From positions 1 through 44,849 of the forward strand of contig JBMNOI010000008.1 in the NCBI GenBank assembly GCA_050942995.1: a stretch of DNA of 44,849 nt, written 5' to 3'. The translations under genes were made by a program, and so were the position numbers. The stretch is from JBMNOI01 sp050942995 (GTDB taxonomy: Bacteria > Chloroflexota > Anaerolineae > UBA1429). A model generated the notes under the pieces. It saw only the letters and a program-made list of their open reading frames with translations. It did no database searches and was not told the DNA's origin. Of this stretch, positions 17,434-25,010 are shown piece after piece; the first letter of the stretch is position 1; each line of letters begins with the position of its first letter.

Positions 17434-18279
17434 TCAGGCATGTTCGGCGTCATCGATCCGCTGCGCGAACAGGGGCCCATAGCCGCCCAGATCATAGTAC
17501 CAGCCGTCACCGGCAAATGTCGACATGAATACAGGCCCGATGGCCCCATCCCACACCCGGCACAGACCGTCGTACAGATCGGTGAGAAAAGAGCCCGGCA
17601 ACATGCGGGTCCCGTGGGCCGGCAACAGCCAGTCCACCGCATCGGCATAGCCGGCCAGCCTCTCATAAGTAGCCAGCGCCACATCCGGCGCCGCTGCATG
17701 ATCCAGATGTAGCCAGATCGTGCCCTGCAACACCGTATCGCCGGTGAACATCACCCGTCGCTGCCGATCCAGCAGGCATAGGCCGCCGAGCGTGTGTGCC
17801 GGCGCCACGATCGCCTCCAGCGAAAAGCCGCCCAGATCGATCGTCTCGCCGTCGGACCAGAGCCGCACCGGCTCGGTCAGAGGGTGGGTTCCGTATGTGG
17901 CCGGATCAAAGGTGGCGGGCAGGGGTCTCTGAGGCCGCATCATCTCGAGAGCGTCGGCTCCCGCCTGGCCCTCGGCGCGCAGTTTTCGAGCCGTCGCATC
18001 CCACGCCCGAGCCAGCGTCCATTCCTCCGCCGTCATGGACACATCGGCGAACTGATAATTGCCCGAGGCGTGGTCGGGATGCGTGTGCGTATTGATCACC
18101 AGCGGAGGGGCAGAGTTCAGACCGGCCACGATAGCCGCCAGATCGCCGACGCCCAACCCCGTGTCGATGACGCCGGTGCGCACAGATCCACAAAGCACAT
18201 ACGACGTATCCAGATCCCCATCGTTCACGCGCCAGATGCCGGGCAGAATCTCGTCCACATCGTACCAGGAGCTGTTCAT
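17434..18279 (-). CDS. Metallo-beta-lactamase-fold hydrolase
   Basis: 281 residues with the dinuclear zinc signature THTHPDHASG (HxHxDH), a preceding GVIDTGLGVGD strand-loop, further ligands VAPAHTLGGL and VMFTGDTV, and LLPAHGTRM near the end. This is the glyoxalase II / general MBL layout. The substrate cannot be inferred from sequence. First gene of the minus-strand operon running to 10807. A promoter (TTGTCA-17-TATAGT) lies 75-100 bases upstream. Confidence 0.9.
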   Translation of the reverse strand: MNSSWYDVDEILPGIWRVNDGDLDTSYVLCGSVRTGVIDTGLGVGDLAAIVAGLNSAPPLVINTHTHPDHASGNYQFADVSMTAEEWTLARAWDATARKLRAEGQAGADALEMMRPQRPLPATFDPATYGTHPLTEPVRLWSDGETIDLGGFSLEAIVAPAHTLGGLCLLDRQRRVMFTGDTVLQGTIWLHLDHAAAPDVALATYERLAGYADAVDWLLPAHGTRMLPGSFLTDLYDGLCRVWDGAIGPVFMSTFAGDGWYYDLGGYGPLFAQRIDDAEHA

Positions 18280-18353
18280 CGCCTACACCTCATCGCTGTG
18301 TGATGCCGAATCCGGTCAACCTCGTAACCGATGCGCGACCGAGCCACCCAAAG

Positions 18354-18382
18354 ACTATACTCCAGCGCCGATGCACTGACAA
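18354..18382 (-). promoter_or_regulatory. Promoter for the MBL-PHP-mutS-membrane protein operon
   Basis: Minus strand TTGTCA (18382-18377), 17-base spacer, TATAGT (18359-18354). About 70 bases from the MBL start at 18279. Confidence 0.7.
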
Positions 18383-18454
18383 ATAATTCCGCCCACCGCC
18401 AATCATCTATACCGAATCCGACGCTCTGCAAGGATCTGTCGCAGCGGGATGCAT

Positions 18455-18482
18455 TTGGCTTTGAAAAAAAGGTTGCTATAAT
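18455..18482 (+). promoter_or_regulatory. Promoter for the GAF-PAS histidine kinase gene
   Basis: TTGGCT (18455-18460), 16-base spacer rich in A, TATAAT (18477-18482). Predicted start about 33 bases before the ATG at 18522. Confidence 0.7.
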
Positions 18483-18521
18483 AGATAACAAGCTGAACCA
18501 ATCGGTGGTAAAGGCGAGTTT

Positions 18522-20192
18522 ATGTCAGAATCGAATGCAGCACGACTGCCCGGTTCTCCCTCCTCGAAAACGCCCGAGGACATCCGGTTACATCCAGAGT
18601 CGGCCCTCTCTCGAGATGCGGCCTCGTCCTTTGCATCCGATCATTCTCCGCCCGACGGGCAGCCGGAACCCTTCCCCATGGATCACCGCGATCTGCTTCT
18701 CAAGATCACCCGGGATATGGCCAGGGTGTGGGATCTGGATCGGCTGCTACAGATGATCGTCGACGCGGCGCTGCGCATTGTGCCCTCGGCGACCAAATGC
18801 GTCATCCATCTGTTAGCCCCTGACGGCGATGTGCTGGTGGCCCGCGTCTGCTCGACGCCCTCGCCCCTGCATCAACAGGCGACGGGCATCCCGGCGGATA
18901 AAGGGATCGCCGGGCGGGCACTGCGACTCCGAAGCGTGGTTCGGGTAGGGAATGTCGAGCAGGATCCCGATTTCGTCGCACTCGACTCTGGACCCGATCT
19001 GCGTTCACTGCTGGTGGCGCCGCTTTGTGTGGGCGATATCCCGCTGGGCACGCTGAGCCTGAGCAGCGATCAGGTCGATGCCTTCTCCGGCGAGGAACAA
19101 GAGTACACCTGTACGCTGGCCGCCCAGGCCGCCGTAGCCATTCAGCAGGCCAACCTCATGGTCGAGGCCATCACCGAGCGAGAACGCAGCGATGCCATCA
19201 TCGAGAGCATCTCCGAGGGGCTGGTCATCCTCAATAGCGAGCGTCGTATCGTGCGGGTGAACGCCGCCCTCTGCCGCATGCTGGGCATTACCGCCGACGA
19301 CCTGTCCCTGCCGCGTGAGATCGGCGAGAGTAAACTCTTTCAGCTCCTGCTGGATCCTTCGGCCGGCACCATTGTGGGACCGTATGAGGTCGAACTGCCT
19401 CTGCCCAACGGCGGCATCGCCACTTTCAGGGTCACGGCATCGGGCCTCAAGCCGCCGGGCAGTGGCGAGGTCTATGTTGTGCAAGATGCCACCGCCGATC
19501 GGATGACTGCCGAGGCGCGTTCGCTGTTCATATCCCAGATGTCTCACGAACTGCGCACTCCGTTGCAGCATATTCTCGGCTTTATCAGCCTGATCACCGA
19601 TGTGGGCGACCTGGCCGGCAGCGACTATCGCCGTTTCCTCAGCCACATCGAGGACGAAACCCACCATCTCGCCCGTCTGGTCGACGATCTGGTCGAATTA
19701 TCGCGCATCGAAACGGGGCGTTTCTCCATCTATATGGAACGGGTGCGGCTGGATGATCTGGTCGTGCAGATCACCAATCGACTGGCATCACGAGCACACC
19801 TGAAAGGGCTCAAGCTGAAGACGACCCCCTCGCCAGAGCCCATCTGGTGCCTCACCGATCCCCTGCGGGTCGAGCAGGTGCTGACGAACCTGGTAGAGAA
19901 CGCCTGCAAATATGCGCCGAGCAACAGCACCGTGCGGATCGCCCTCACATGCGATAGCGCCGATGCCACCGTGCAGGTGCACGACAATGGCCCCGGTATT
20001 CCCCGGGAAAAGATGCCACACATCTTTGCCGCGTTCTATCAGGTTGATCGAGGCACACGAAGTCCGGGGATGGGACTCGGCCTCTACATCAGTCAGGAGA
20101 TCATCCGGGCGCTGGGTGGAGACATCTGGGCCGAGAGCAAAGAGGGGGTGGGCAGCATCTTTTCATTCCGTCTGCCCAGATTGTCCGAGTAA
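18522..20192 (+). CDS. Soluble sensor histidine kinase (GAF-PAS-HisKA-HATPase)
   Basis: 556 residues, no membrane segments. Residues about 50-215 form a GAF domain (IPADKGIAGRALR, LLVAPLCVGDIPLGTLSL). About 220-325 is a PAS domain (IIESISEGLVILNSERRIVRVNAALCRMLG is its start). The H-box is FISQMSHELRTPL with the phosphorylated His near residue 342. The ATPase has N-box NLVENACKYAPS, G1 DNGPGIPRE and G2 GMGLGLYISQEI. No response regulator is adjacent, so its partner is elsewhere. The GAF ligand is unknown. The Shine-Dalgarno is weak. Confidence 0.95.
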   Translation: MSESNAARLPGSPSSKTPEDIRLHPESALSRDAASSFASDHSPPDGQPEPFPMDHRDLLLKITRDMARVWDLDRLLQMIVDAALRIVPSATKCVIHLLAPDGDVLVARVCSTPSPLHQQATGIPADKGIAGRALRLRSVVRVGNVEQDPDFVALDSGPDLRSLLVAPLCVGDIPLGTLSLSSDQVDAFSGEEQEYTCTLAAQAAVAIQQANLMVEAITERERSDAIIESISEGLVILNSERRIVRVNAALCRMLGITADDLSLPREIGESKLFQLLLDPSAGTIVGPYEVELPLPNGGIATFRVTASGLKPPGSGEVYVVQDATADRMTAEARSLFISQMSHELRTPLQHILGFISLITDVGDLAGSDYRRFLSHIEDETHHLARLVDDLVELSRIETGRFSIYMERVRLDDLVVQITNRLASRAHLKGLKLKTTPSPEPIWCLTDPLRVEQVLTNLVENACKYAPSNSTVRIALTCDSADATVQVHDNGPGIPREKMPHIFAAFYQVDRGTRSPGMGLGLYISQEIIRALGGDIWAESKEGVGSIFSFRLPRLSE

Positions 20193-20237
20193 CGCCCGTT
20201 AACGGAGTGCATCACGCCATCGGCATTCCGGCGCATC

Positions 20238-20261
20238 GGCCGTCTCGGGGGAGAGACGGCC
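20238..20261. terminator. Hairpin between convergent kinase and carD genes
   Basis: GGCCGTCTC (20238-20246), 6-base loop, GAGACGGCC (20253-20261). Perfect 9-bp stem between stops at 20192 and 20302. No T-run; termination role inferred from position. Confidence 0.45.
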
Positions 20262-20301
20262 TCAGCACAGGCGGTAACGCGTACAGCGCCTGCCGGTGTG
20301 A

Positions 20302-20817
20302 CTATTCTTCCTCAGCCAACATCTGCTCCAAAAGCTGCTCCAGTTGCTGCATGGCCTCGGTCATCTCCATGCCATCGGCCAGAGCCAGTTCACTGGCGAG
20401 CATCTCTTTGCCCTGCTCGAAAAGCTGCCGATCGATGGTGCCCAGGGGGCGACGGTTGTTCATAAAGAACAACAGGCGCACCACGTTGGCCACTTCGTCA
20501 ACGTTGCCCGACTTGAGTCTCTCTCGCATATCAGCCTGGCGTGCCCGCAAATCCGAGTCGATTTCATCGGCGTCGGGCATGACGCAACAAATGGCGAGCT
20601 TGTCTCGCAGTTCGGCGACCTTTCCCACATAGCGCAACCCTACATCCGCCGCCCGGTCCACCGGCACCATCACCTGCATCGAGCGACACAGAGTATTGAT
20701 GACGTAATAGGCATTGCTGGTATCACCGATACTTTTTTCCTGAATGCGAACGATGGTCCCGGCCCCATAACAGGGATGCACCACCTGGCTACCTATTGTG
20801 TACATGAGATCGGTCAC
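20302..20817 (-). CDS. CarD-family transcriptional regulator (RNA polymerase beta-binding)
   Basis: 171 residues. The N-terminal Tudor-like RNA-polymerase-interaction domain is clear: YTIGSQVVHPCYGAGTIVRI followed by YYVINTL and MQVMVPVDRAADVGLR, the pattern shared by CarD and TRCF. The C-terminal part is helical with RDLRARQADMRERLKSGN-like spacing (actual start DLRARQADMRERLKSGN) and an acidic Gln-rich tail. Such proteins stabilise the open promoter complex, often at rRNA promoters. Upstream lie a strong promoter, a structured leader and an intrinsic terminator, implying that expression may depend on read-through. Confidence 0.85.
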   Translation of the reverse strand: MTDLMYTIGSQVVHPCYGAGTIVRIQEKSIGDTSNAYYVINTLCRSMQVMVPVDRAADVGLRYVGKVAELRDKLAICCVMPDADEIDSDLRARQADMRERLKSGNVDEVANVVRLLFFMNNRRPLGTIDRQLFEQGKEMLASELALADGMEMTEAMQQLEQLLEQMLAEEE

Positions 20818-20900
20818 CTGCCTGCCTCCTCTTCATTCACACTACTGGGGAACTCCAACCGATGACATGACCATACGATCGTCACGATCGTCATCGGGCA

Positions 20901-20940
20901 AATAAAAAGGCTGTCACCTCCGGATCAGAGGCGGACAGCC
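20901..20940 (-). terminator. Intrinsic terminator in the carD leader
   Basis: Minus-strand stem GGCTGTC (20940-20934) with GACAGCC (20915-20909), inner CCTC/GAGG pairing, then TTTTTATT (20908-20901). It lies 84 bases before the carD ATG, thus inside its leader. Confidence 0.85.
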
Positions 20941-21083
20941 GGCAATCGCGTTTGCGAGGTGTACACTAACGCGGAGTCGTTTCGAGTTTTGGATATCACA
21001 GCCCGAGTCCGTCGCTTGCATAGGCTGTCCGTCAGCGACGCGGTGCTTTCGAAACAGGTGGTACAAGACTCGGGTGCCTTCAT
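20901..21083 (-). ncRNA. Structured leader RNA (or small RNA) upstream of carD
   Basis: A predicted transcript of about 180 bases from the promoter at 21090-21118 to the terminator at 20901-20940. Pairings seen: CCCGAGTC/GACTCGGG (21067-21074 with 21002-21009) enclosing CGTCGCT/AGCGACG (21034-21040 with 21010-21016), and CGCGTT/AACGCG (20968-20973 with 20947-20952). The loop of the CGTCGCT hairpin holds GGACAGCC (21023-21030), exactly complementary to GGCTGTCC in the terminator 5' arm (20933-20940), so it could compete with termination. GTTTCGA (21049-21055) can also pair with TCGAAAC (20979-20985). I recognise no known riboswitch class. Confidence 0.6.
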
Positions 21084-21089
21084 ATACCT

Positions 21090-21118
21090 ATTATACCACG
21101 AATCCCCCATCTGACCAA
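21090..21118 (-). promoter_or_regulatory. Strong sigma-70-type promoter of the carD leader
   Basis: Minus strand TTGGTC (21118-21113), 17-base spacer, TATAAT (21095-21090). Expected start near 21083. Confidence 0.8.
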
Positions 21119-21155
21119 GTGCTACAGCGTCTTCTCTATGGCTGCACCAAAATCG

Positions 21156-21181
21156 AAAAATACCCACCTTTTTAAGGTGGG
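21156..21181 (-). terminator. Intrinsic terminator of the APH-fold kinase gene
   Basis: Perfect 8-bp stem CCCACCTT (21181-21174) and AAGGTGGG (21170-21163) with a 3-base loop, followed on the minus strand by TATTTTTCG. It lies 120 bases past the stop at 21303. Confidence 0.75.
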
Positions 21182-21302
21182 CTATTTAAATCGCACATAC
21201 TTTCCGTTATTTATTCGTTATTTGCCAGGATCAAAATTCGTATATCGGGCAGTAGCTCCGACCACATTTCGCATGTCGAGGCCGAATGCCCCTATCGAAG
21301 CA

Positions 21303-22331
21303 TCAGCCGGTGTCGAGCCCATCTTCCAGTCCGGCCGTCAGAGGGTTCCAGATCAGATCGGCCAGATCGCGCAATCGCTCCACGCGCCGGGCGGCAGGAT
21401 AACGTTCGAACACCTGCCCCAACACGTCGAATTCGTGCAGCAGGCTATAGCTCATCGCCCGCCATACCATATCGGGCCAGGCCGCCCCGTCATCATAGCC
21501 CCTCAAAAAGGCCCTCAGCATGCCCTTGTCACAGGCAAAAGCCCCCAGGTGCAGGGCGACGAGTTCATAGCCCGGGTCGCCCACCAGGGCGTCCCCATAG
21601 TCGATGATGCCGGTAAGCCGCCAGTGACCGTCATGCGGATGGCCGAGCACATGGTCCTCGGTGAGGTCGGCGTGGATCAGGCGAAAGGGAGCCGAGGTGG
21701 ATAGCAGCTCGTCGGCAGGCGCGAGATAGGCATCCACCTGCTCCAGCAGATGTCCCGGAAGACTGTTCCATTTCTGATGATGATCGACACATTCGGCGCG
21801 CTGTCGCCGGATCAAGATGCGAAAGGCATCGCCCGAAGCATCCAAAACCCGTGGGTGAGGCACACACGCTCCGTGCAAATCACGCACGCACTCTCCCAAC
21901 CGATATGCCAGATCGCACCGTCCGTCAATCGACAGCGCATCCCGTGCCTCCCCCAGACTGATGCCCGGTACACAGGTGCTGACGATATAAGGCCAGTTCC
22001 AGGCCCCGCCGTTATCGAACAACGCGCCATCCGCCACATACTGTGGCGTCGGCATGGCCGTCAGGTCGATCAGGGCATCATAGACATCCATCTCGATCGC
22101 ATAGCGGCGGAGGCCGTCGAACAGGTCACCGAACAGCTTGACCACATACCGCCCGCCCACCTTGAACGTGGGAAAGGTTCCCGCCAGGCCGGCACATATC
22201 TCGCCTGCGGCGATGCCGTGGCGCTCGCAGATGGCACGCACATAGGGCGCCCACAGCGTCGCATCGGTAAAGGCGGCGCCATACTGCTCAATGCTGTCGA
22301 ATGTCGGTCGGCCCAATCCGTGCCATGTCAT
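21303..22331 (-). CDS. Aminoglycoside-phosphotransferase-fold (APH) kinase
   Basis: 342 residues. The kinase catalytic loop LIHADLTEDHVL (H-x-D...) and the magnesium-binding GIIDYGDALVGDPGYELVAL are diagnostic of the APH / choline kinase-like fold. An N-lobe GGRYVVKLFGD supplies the ATP-binding lysine. Substrates across the family include aminoglycosides, sugars and homoserine; this member could be a resistance or small-metabolite kinase and the sequence does not decide. It has its own promoter (22364-22392) and terminator (21156-21181), so it is a single-gene unit. Confidence 0.88.
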   Translation of the reverse strand: MTWHGLGRPTFDSIEQYGAAFTDATLWAPYVRAICERHGIAAGEICAGLAGTFPTFKVGGRYVVKLFGDLFDGLRRYAIEMDVYDALIDLTAMPTPQYVADGALFDNGGAWNWPYIVSTCVPGISLGEARDALSIDGRCDLAYRLGECVRDLHGACVPHPRVLDASGDAFRILIRRQRAECVDHHQKWNSLPGHLLEQVDAYLAPADELLSTSAPFRLIHADLTEDHVLGHPHDGHWRLTGIIDYGDALVGDPGYELVALHLGAFACDKGMLRAFLRGYDDGAAWPDMVWRAMSYSLLHEFDVLGQVFERYPAARRVERLRDLADLIWNPLTAGLEDGLDTG

Positions 22332-22363
22332 AGAGCCCCTCGATGATGTATGATTCAGAGGGC

Positions 22364-22392
22364 ATTATATATGGGCGCTGAGGACGACACAA
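22364..22392 (-). promoter_or_regulatory. Promoter for the APH-fold kinase
   Basis: Minus strand TTGTGT (22392-22387), 17-base spacer, TATAAT (22369-22364). About 33-40 bases before the ATG at 22331. Confidence 0.7.
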
Positions 22393-22435
22393 GCGCGCCC
22401 ATCGGAGTCTGCCCCGCACCGACCTGCGGAGTGAA

Positions 22436-22705
22436 TCAGCCCAGCCACAGCTCCGATCCACAGTCTCTGCACATCTCGTCCGTCGTGCCCAGGCTCAGCA
22501 TCTGGGTCGCCAGTCTGTTCAGATCGCGTGCCAGATCGTTTCGCCCTGCCTGGCGGGCCAGTGTGATGGCGAGCTGTAATCCGGTGTTGAGCGCCTGAAC
22601 ATCATCCCTTGTGAATCCGGGGCAGCCACCGTCCCCCGCATCGCCTCTCGGCAACTGCTCGTCCATGTCATCGTCATCCATGCGCCCCGGTTCTACGCCG
22701 TCCAT
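22436..22705 (-). CDS. Small unknown protein with C-terminal CxxC
   Basis: 89 residues. The ATG at 22705 has a G-rich Shine-Dalgarno (GGGGGG, about six bases upstream); longer in-frame starts would overlap the rhodanese gene and lack one. The N-terminus is rich in Asp and Glu (MDDDDMDEQ). The middle is a predicted helix pair (DDVQALNTGLQLAITLARQAG, in part) and the end is MCRDCGSELWLG, a lone CxxC that could bind zinc by dimerisation or be redox active. No family recognised. Last gene of the rhodanese/YHS operon, 35 bases after the lipoprotein stop. Confidence 0.6.
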   Translation of the reverse strand: MDGVEPGRMDDDDMDEQLPRGDAGDGGCPGFTRDDVQALNTGLQLAITLARQAGRNDLARDLNRLATQMLSLGTTDEMCRDCGSELWLG

Positions 22706-22740
22706 AGTTCCCCCCTGTATTGTGATAGCCGCCCGGCACC

Positions 22741-23190
22741 CTAAGGTCGATAGATCAACTCGAAACCGGCCGCCTCCCAGGCGCGCATCCCGCCGGTCAA
22801 CTCGTATACCGACACGTACCCCAGTTCGCTCAATCGTTGCGCGGCATCCCTGCTCATGGGACCGCTCATGCAATATACGACGATGGGCGCGTCATGCGCC
22901 AGCAGTTTATCCAAGTGTCTGTCGATTGTATTGTAGGGAATATGAATATCCGTGCCTTCGATCTCGCCCTCATAAGGGATATGCACATTCACCAGAAGCG
23001 GATCCTCGGTCGCCAGCATCGTGGCCAGATCCTCCGGCGAGAGGGCCGCATAGCCCTGGCTGTTGCGCGTCGGTGTGCGTGTCTCGGCATCTTGCAAAGC
23101 GGCACAGCCGGCCACAAGAGCCGGCGCCAGCAGCATCGTCAGAAGCAGCCCGAGCCCACGCATCTTGCCCATACCTCTAATCATCCGCAA
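22741..23190 (-). CDS. Rhodanese-domain lipoprotein
   Basis: 149 residues. An N-terminal signal with lipobox (LLLAPALVAGC, lipidated Cys near residue 29) would anchor it on the outer face of the membrane. The rhodanese domain follows: LSPEDLATML, LLVNVHIPYEGEIEGTDIHIP, then the active-site loop VVYCMSGPMSRDAAQRLSELGY with catalytic Cys and a CMSGPMS loop, and LTGGMRAWEAAGF. A sulfurtransferase or thiol-carrier role outside the cell is inferred. The start overlaps the YHS stop by 10 bases; an ATG nine bases further down is also possible. Confidence 0.9.
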   Translation of the reverse strand: MRMIRGMGKMRGLGLLLTMLLAPALVAGCAALQDAETRTPTRNSQGYAALSPEDLATMLATEDPLLVNVHIPYEGEIEGTDIHIPYNTIDRHLDKLLAHDAPIVVYCMSGPMSRDAAQRLSELGYVSVYELTGGMRAWEAAGFELIYRP

Positions 23191-23423
23191 TTCGCCTCCA
23201 TCACCACATCCTCATCGCTCTCCAAATCCGGCGCCGAGCCATAGCCACGCTGTCGACGGGCCGCCACGGCCCGCTCTGCTCGCGCCACATACCGTCGCGG
23301 GTGCTCGCGGAATTTGATGTAGCAACGATGACTGCAAAAATAGTAAAAGTGGCCTTTATAGTGCCTTTTTTCGTTGGTGGTACGATGATCGATCATCCTT
23401 CCACATACCAGATCTTTTACCAT
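23181..23423 (-). CDS. YHS-domain small metal-binding protein
   Basis: 80 residues. DLVCGRMID, then KGHFYYFCSHRCYIKFREHPRRYV matches the YHS/TRASH-like pattern (C...YFCS..C..F), common in copper ATPases and metal-handling proteins. The remaining Arg/Ala-rich and acidic tail is unconserved to my eye. It has a strong Shine-Dalgarno (AGGAGGTG) and sits 26 bases after the stop of the UGA-containing rhodanese. Likely binds a soft metal ion or works with the thiol chemistry of the flanking rhodaneses. Confidence 0.85.
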   Translation of the reverse strand: MVKDLVCGRMIDHRTTNEKRHYKGHFYYFCSHRCYIKFREHPRRYVARAERAVAARRQRGYGSAPDLESDEDVVMEANCG

Positions 23424-23449
23424 CGTGCACCTCCTTCGAACACCGGCAA

Positions 23450-23929
23450 TCAGGGCTCTGTGGGATATCCGGCCGTTACCCAGGCTTCATAGCCGCCCAG
23501 CAGCGCGTATACCCGCTCTTCATCCAGCCCTTGCTGAATTGCGTAGAATGCCACACGGGCACTCGAATCTTCCGCCGGTCAAGTACAGTAAAAGATGATA
23601 TCTTTATCGGTGGGCAGTTCATCTATGCGCTCGAGCGCCTCACCTTCGGGGAACGAAATGGCTCCCATCGCATGTCCCGCCTCGAACGCCCGGATAGTCC
23701 GGGTATCGTACAGCACCGCCTCGCCACGCTCCACACGCTCCCGGGCCACAGACACCGGAATGCGCTGCACCTCAGCAGGTGAACTGACCGACGCCGTCTC
23801 TCTCCCCGGCGACGACACCGTCACCACGATAGCCAGCGTCAGCATCACCGCAGCCAGCCCCAGGACGATATACAGCATCAGATCGCGTTTCCCCCGGGTA
23901 CGACGATTCTTTTGTTTTAGTTTAGCCAT
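23450..23929 (-). CDS. Membrane-anchored rhodanese with in-frame UGA at the active site (probable selenoprotein)
   Basis: Read through one UGA (codon 117, bases 23581-23579), the frame encodes 159 residues. A Lys/Arg-rich start (MAKLKQKNRR) and one membrane helix (about 20-45) are followed by an extracytoplasmic rhodanese domain: VLYDTRTIRAFEAGHAMGAI, then IIFYCT-UGA-PAEDSSARVA and LLGGYEAWVTAGYP. In homologous rhodaneses this loop is CxCPxExxSARVA, so UGA stands exactly where the second Cys is expected. The domain continues normally for 42 residues and ends at a second UGA (23452-23450). A hairpin fitting bacterial SECIS rules follows. The ATG at 23929 is chosen; the ATG at 24007 overlaps the upstream gene. 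A nonsense mutation is the alternative. Confidence 0.8.
23546..23581 (-). promoter_or_regulatory. Putative bacterial SECIS element
   Basis: UGA (23581-23579), 14 bases, then stem GAGTGCC (23564-23558) with GGCATTC (23552-23546), seven pairs including one G-U, and a 5-base loop CGTGT with G at position 2. The loop begins 21 bases after the UGA. Bacterial SECIS rules ask for an apical loop 16-37 bases from UGA with G in its first two positions, which this meets. Confidence 0.65.
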
Positions 23930-23993
23930 ACTCGCTTCAACCTTGTCGACCGCTCCAAGAGATAATCCACTCCGATGCGCAACACGAAACGGA

Positions 23994-24575
23994 TCAGCAT
24001 GAGACATTCTCCGACGTATTGCGATGCCCCCATCTGCTCAGAAAACGATCGTGCCAGTGATGGTGCCACACCTCCCCCGTATTCCCGTGAACGCTCAGTA
24101 TTCCCTCGATACGTCCACCCCGCATAAAACGCAGAGTATAGTATCCGTAGAATGTATCCGGCCGGGCCGCCTCACGACCCGACAGGTTCTCATCCAGATG
24201 GCGCCGGGCGATCTCGCGAGCCTCATCGGGTGTGATGCTCATGGTTCCACCGCCGCGGGCATTCCATGCCATGTTGGGGCCCGGCTCGGGCCGCACCCGA
24301 TCATCACCACGATCGATGATCAGCTCGATGGCCCCGATGCCGGTCGAGTTCTCGGCCGCGATGGCATAAAAGCTGTGTCGGAACTCTATCACGTCGATTA
24401 GGGCGAGATCGTCCCCACGGGCATTCAGGTCGTCCACATAGTCCTCGAACATGGCCTCTGCATCCTCGATAGACTCGATCGTCCCCCGTACCCGCAGCGG
24501 CCACGGCCAGGCCGAGTGGGCCGCCCTCTCTATCGAGCGCCATCGTGCGCCACTCTTGCCCATCCACCCCATCAT
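23994..24575 (-). CDS. PepSY-like protein of unknown function
   Basis: 193 residues from the ATG at 24575, which has GGAGG nine bases upstream; an ATG at 24668 would add 31 low-complexity Arg-rich residues without better support. The first half contains IESIEDAEAMFEDYVDDLN and EFRHSFYAIAAENSTGIGAIELIID. The second half (TPDEAREIARRHLDENL, YGYYTLRFMRGGRIEGILSV, GEVWHHHWHDRF) resembles a PepSY-type repeat, with a His-rich end that could bind metal. First gene of the operon with the UGA-containing rhodanese, which starts 64 bases further on. The function is not known. Confidence 0.65.
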   Translation of the reverse strand: MMGWMGKSGARWRSIERAAHSAWPWPLRVRGTIESIEDAEAMFEDYVDDLNARGDDLALIDVIEFRHSFYAIAAENSTGIGAIELIIDRGDDRVRPEPGPNMAWNARGGGTMSITPDEAREIARRHLDENLSGREAARPDTFYGYYTLRFMRGGRIEGILSVHGNTGEVWHHHWHDRFLSRWGHRNTSENVSC

Positions 24576-24861
24576 ACCCTCGCGCCTCCAGTCGCTGCCC
24601 GAATCGGCCCGTCCACGAAACAAGCGGTCCGAGCACCGGGGAGCATCTCCAAAGCGGCCTCGCCACATGACGGCATCACGTCTCTAGCGCATCACGGCTT
24701 TGCTCATGCTCATTATGAGGGGTGGGATTGAGGAGAGTGAGGTGAGTGTAAGGCGTTATTAAAGGGTGCCGCCAAAGCTCGCACATCGGCCCGTAACGCC
24801 CCCGGCTTTCGCTCAGGGCATCGATCTCGCCGTCATTCGTCAGGTCGAACGGCTTTGTCTC

Positions 24862-24890
24862 ATTATACCACGATCGTACCCTTCCGGACA
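24862..24890 (-). promoter_or_regulatory. Candidate promoter of the rhodanese/YHS operon
   Basis: Minus strand TGTCCG (24890-24885), 17-base spacer, TATAAT (24867-24862). The -35 is weak. The 24576-24861 stretch downstream holds no gene I can support and would be a leader of roughly 280 bases. Between 24890 and the ferredoxin promoter at 25011 I see nothing else. Confidence 0.5.
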
Positions 24891-25010
24891 TACCGCCTGT
24901 AACAACAGGCGCCGGCAGCTATCGTCCGCATCGAGCTGATTATACACGTCTTTATGTCAATTACAAAGACGCGGACGCGCCTCATACTGCAGAGGATGCT
25001 TCTTCTTTAT

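Noticed and set aside
20875..20891. Tandem ACGATCGT palindromes before carD as an operator
   Set aside because: The same 8-mer occurs inside coding sequence (near 8582 and 29784) and elsewhere, so it is probably just common in this genome.
20901..21083. 6S RNA or tmRNA for the carD-leader transcript
   Set aside because: The size (about 180 bases) and strong promoter fit 6S, but the two ends do not pair into a closing helix and no central bubble is visible. No tmRNA ends or tag frame are present.
20925..21167. 80-codon frame on the minus strand over the carD leader
   Set aside because: It spans the promoter and terminator structures, has no Shine-Dalgarno and its residues resemble no family.
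23579..24007. Truncated rhodanese ending at the first UGA
   Set aside because: It would stop two codons after the catalytic Cys while the downstream frame encodes the rest of the domain; read-through with selenocysteine explains the data better.
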